From Pseudomonadota bacterium (GTDB lineage: Bacteria; Pseudomonadota; Alphaproteobacteria; Caulobacterales; Caulobacteraceae): a stretch of 21,076 nucleotides of DNA. The position numbers and the translations under genes were made by a program. The stretch lies in NCBI GenBank assembly GCA_023451375.1, contig JAEXZS010000030.1, forward strand, positions 1 to 21,076, given 5' to 3'. The notes below the pieces were generated by a model. It ran no database searches. It was not told where the DNA came from and worked only from the letters and a program-made list of their open reading frames with translations. How positions within the stretch are numbered: the stretch's first letter is position 1; every line of letters starts with the position of its first letter. Shown here in pieces: positions 20,863 through 21,076 of this stretch.

Positions 20863-21076
20863 ATGACCCCCACTCCCGCGCGTCTGCGCAAGGCCGTTCT
20901 GCCCGTCGCGGGCCTCGGCACCCGGGTTCTTCCCGGCACCAAGACCACCCCCAAGGAACTGCTCAACGTCGTCGACCGGCCGATCCTCTCCTATATCGTG
21001 GAGGAGGCGCGCGAGGCCGGGATCGAGCACATCGTCTTCGTCACCGGCCGCTCCAAGGGCGCCATCGAGGACTATT
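20863..21076 (+). CDS. galU: UTP-glucose-1-phosphate uridylyltransferase, N-terminal part (cut by window end)
   Basis: The frame opens at ATG 20863 with AGGA 7 bases upstream, and 71 residues are visible. The nucleotidyltransferase signature KAVLPVAGLGTRVLPGTKTTPKELLNVVDRPILSYIVEEA covers residues 10-49: the GxGTR nucleotide-binding loop and the catalytic-site PKE. The rest, AGIEHIVFVTGRSKGAIEDY, is also typical. GalU makes UDP-glucose for exopolysaccharide and LPS. Relative to the usual LPATKA-PKEMLPVVDKP the wording is LPGTKTTPKELLNVVDRP, a conservative difference. The remainder of the gene lies beyond the window. Confidence 0.9.
   Translation, partial: MTPTPARLRKAVLPVAGLGTRVLPGTKTTPKELLNVVDRPILSYIVEEAREAGIEHIVFVTGRSKGAIEDY

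Noticed and set aside
1..21076. Defence system, CRISPR array, prophage or transposon
   Set aside because: No transposase, integrase, restriction enzyme, toxin-antitoxin pair or spaced direct-repeat array was found; base and codon composition is uniform except for the AT-rich pocket at about 7080-7260.

Overview
The window is a GC-rich (roughly two-thirds G+C), densely packed chromosomal segment. It looks like an alphaproteobacterium of the Caulobacteraceae, most likely Brevundimonas or a close relative. This rests on codon bias, the style of the proteins (alpha-type HIG1, deoxyhypusine-synthase-like SpeY, Caulobacter-like TonB receptor) and the intergenic palindromes; no rRNA or other marker is present, so the genus is inference. 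I see no tRNA, rRNA, CRISPR array, transposase, integrase or phage gene. All genes except the two cut by the window edges look intact.

Layout, left to right. (1) 1-2906: the C-terminal part of a heparinase II/III-family protein, convergent with a HisN-type phosphatase, an XRE regulator, and a divergent GlsB-type membrane protein ending in a strong hairpin. (2) 2977-7065: a small exported protein; a membrane protein with an MprF-type aminoacyl-phosphatidylglycerol synthase domain; then hemW and rdgB on the minus strand, with overlapping ends. (3) 7066-9132: an AT-rich dyad-containing region, a candidate 38-aa membrane peptide, a DUF2975/HTH/Smr cluster, and a pair of palindromic elements filling the next gap. 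(4) 9130-13716: an unrecognised 384-aa protein, a TonB-dependent receptor, and the divergent HIG1/PduO-type cobalamin adenosyltransferase pair. (5) 13738-16196: a polyamine module, ornithine decarboxylase followed by SpeY, separated by a perfect-armed hairpin. (6) 16197-21076: a long non-coding gap with decayed palindromes, then phnC-phnD-phnE overlapping at each junction, then pstS behind a Pho-box-like direct repeat, then the start of galU.

How genes work together. The ODC and SpeY genes suggest ornithine to putrescine to homospermidine (or a related SpeY product). PhnCDE plus PstS form a phosphorus-scavenging block, although neither C-P lyase genes nor pstCAB are in view. hemW and rdgB are housekeeping genes that are probably co-transcribed. 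HIG1 and the adenosyltransferase share one base at their stop/start and are probably co-translated.

I did not find a clear new defence system or mobile system. The best leads are the 38-aa peptide with its dyad-rich leader, the two exact 11-mers spaced 22 bp before pstS, the ODC with a basic C-terminal tail beside SpeY, the unknown 384-aa protein, and the palindromic intergenic elements.
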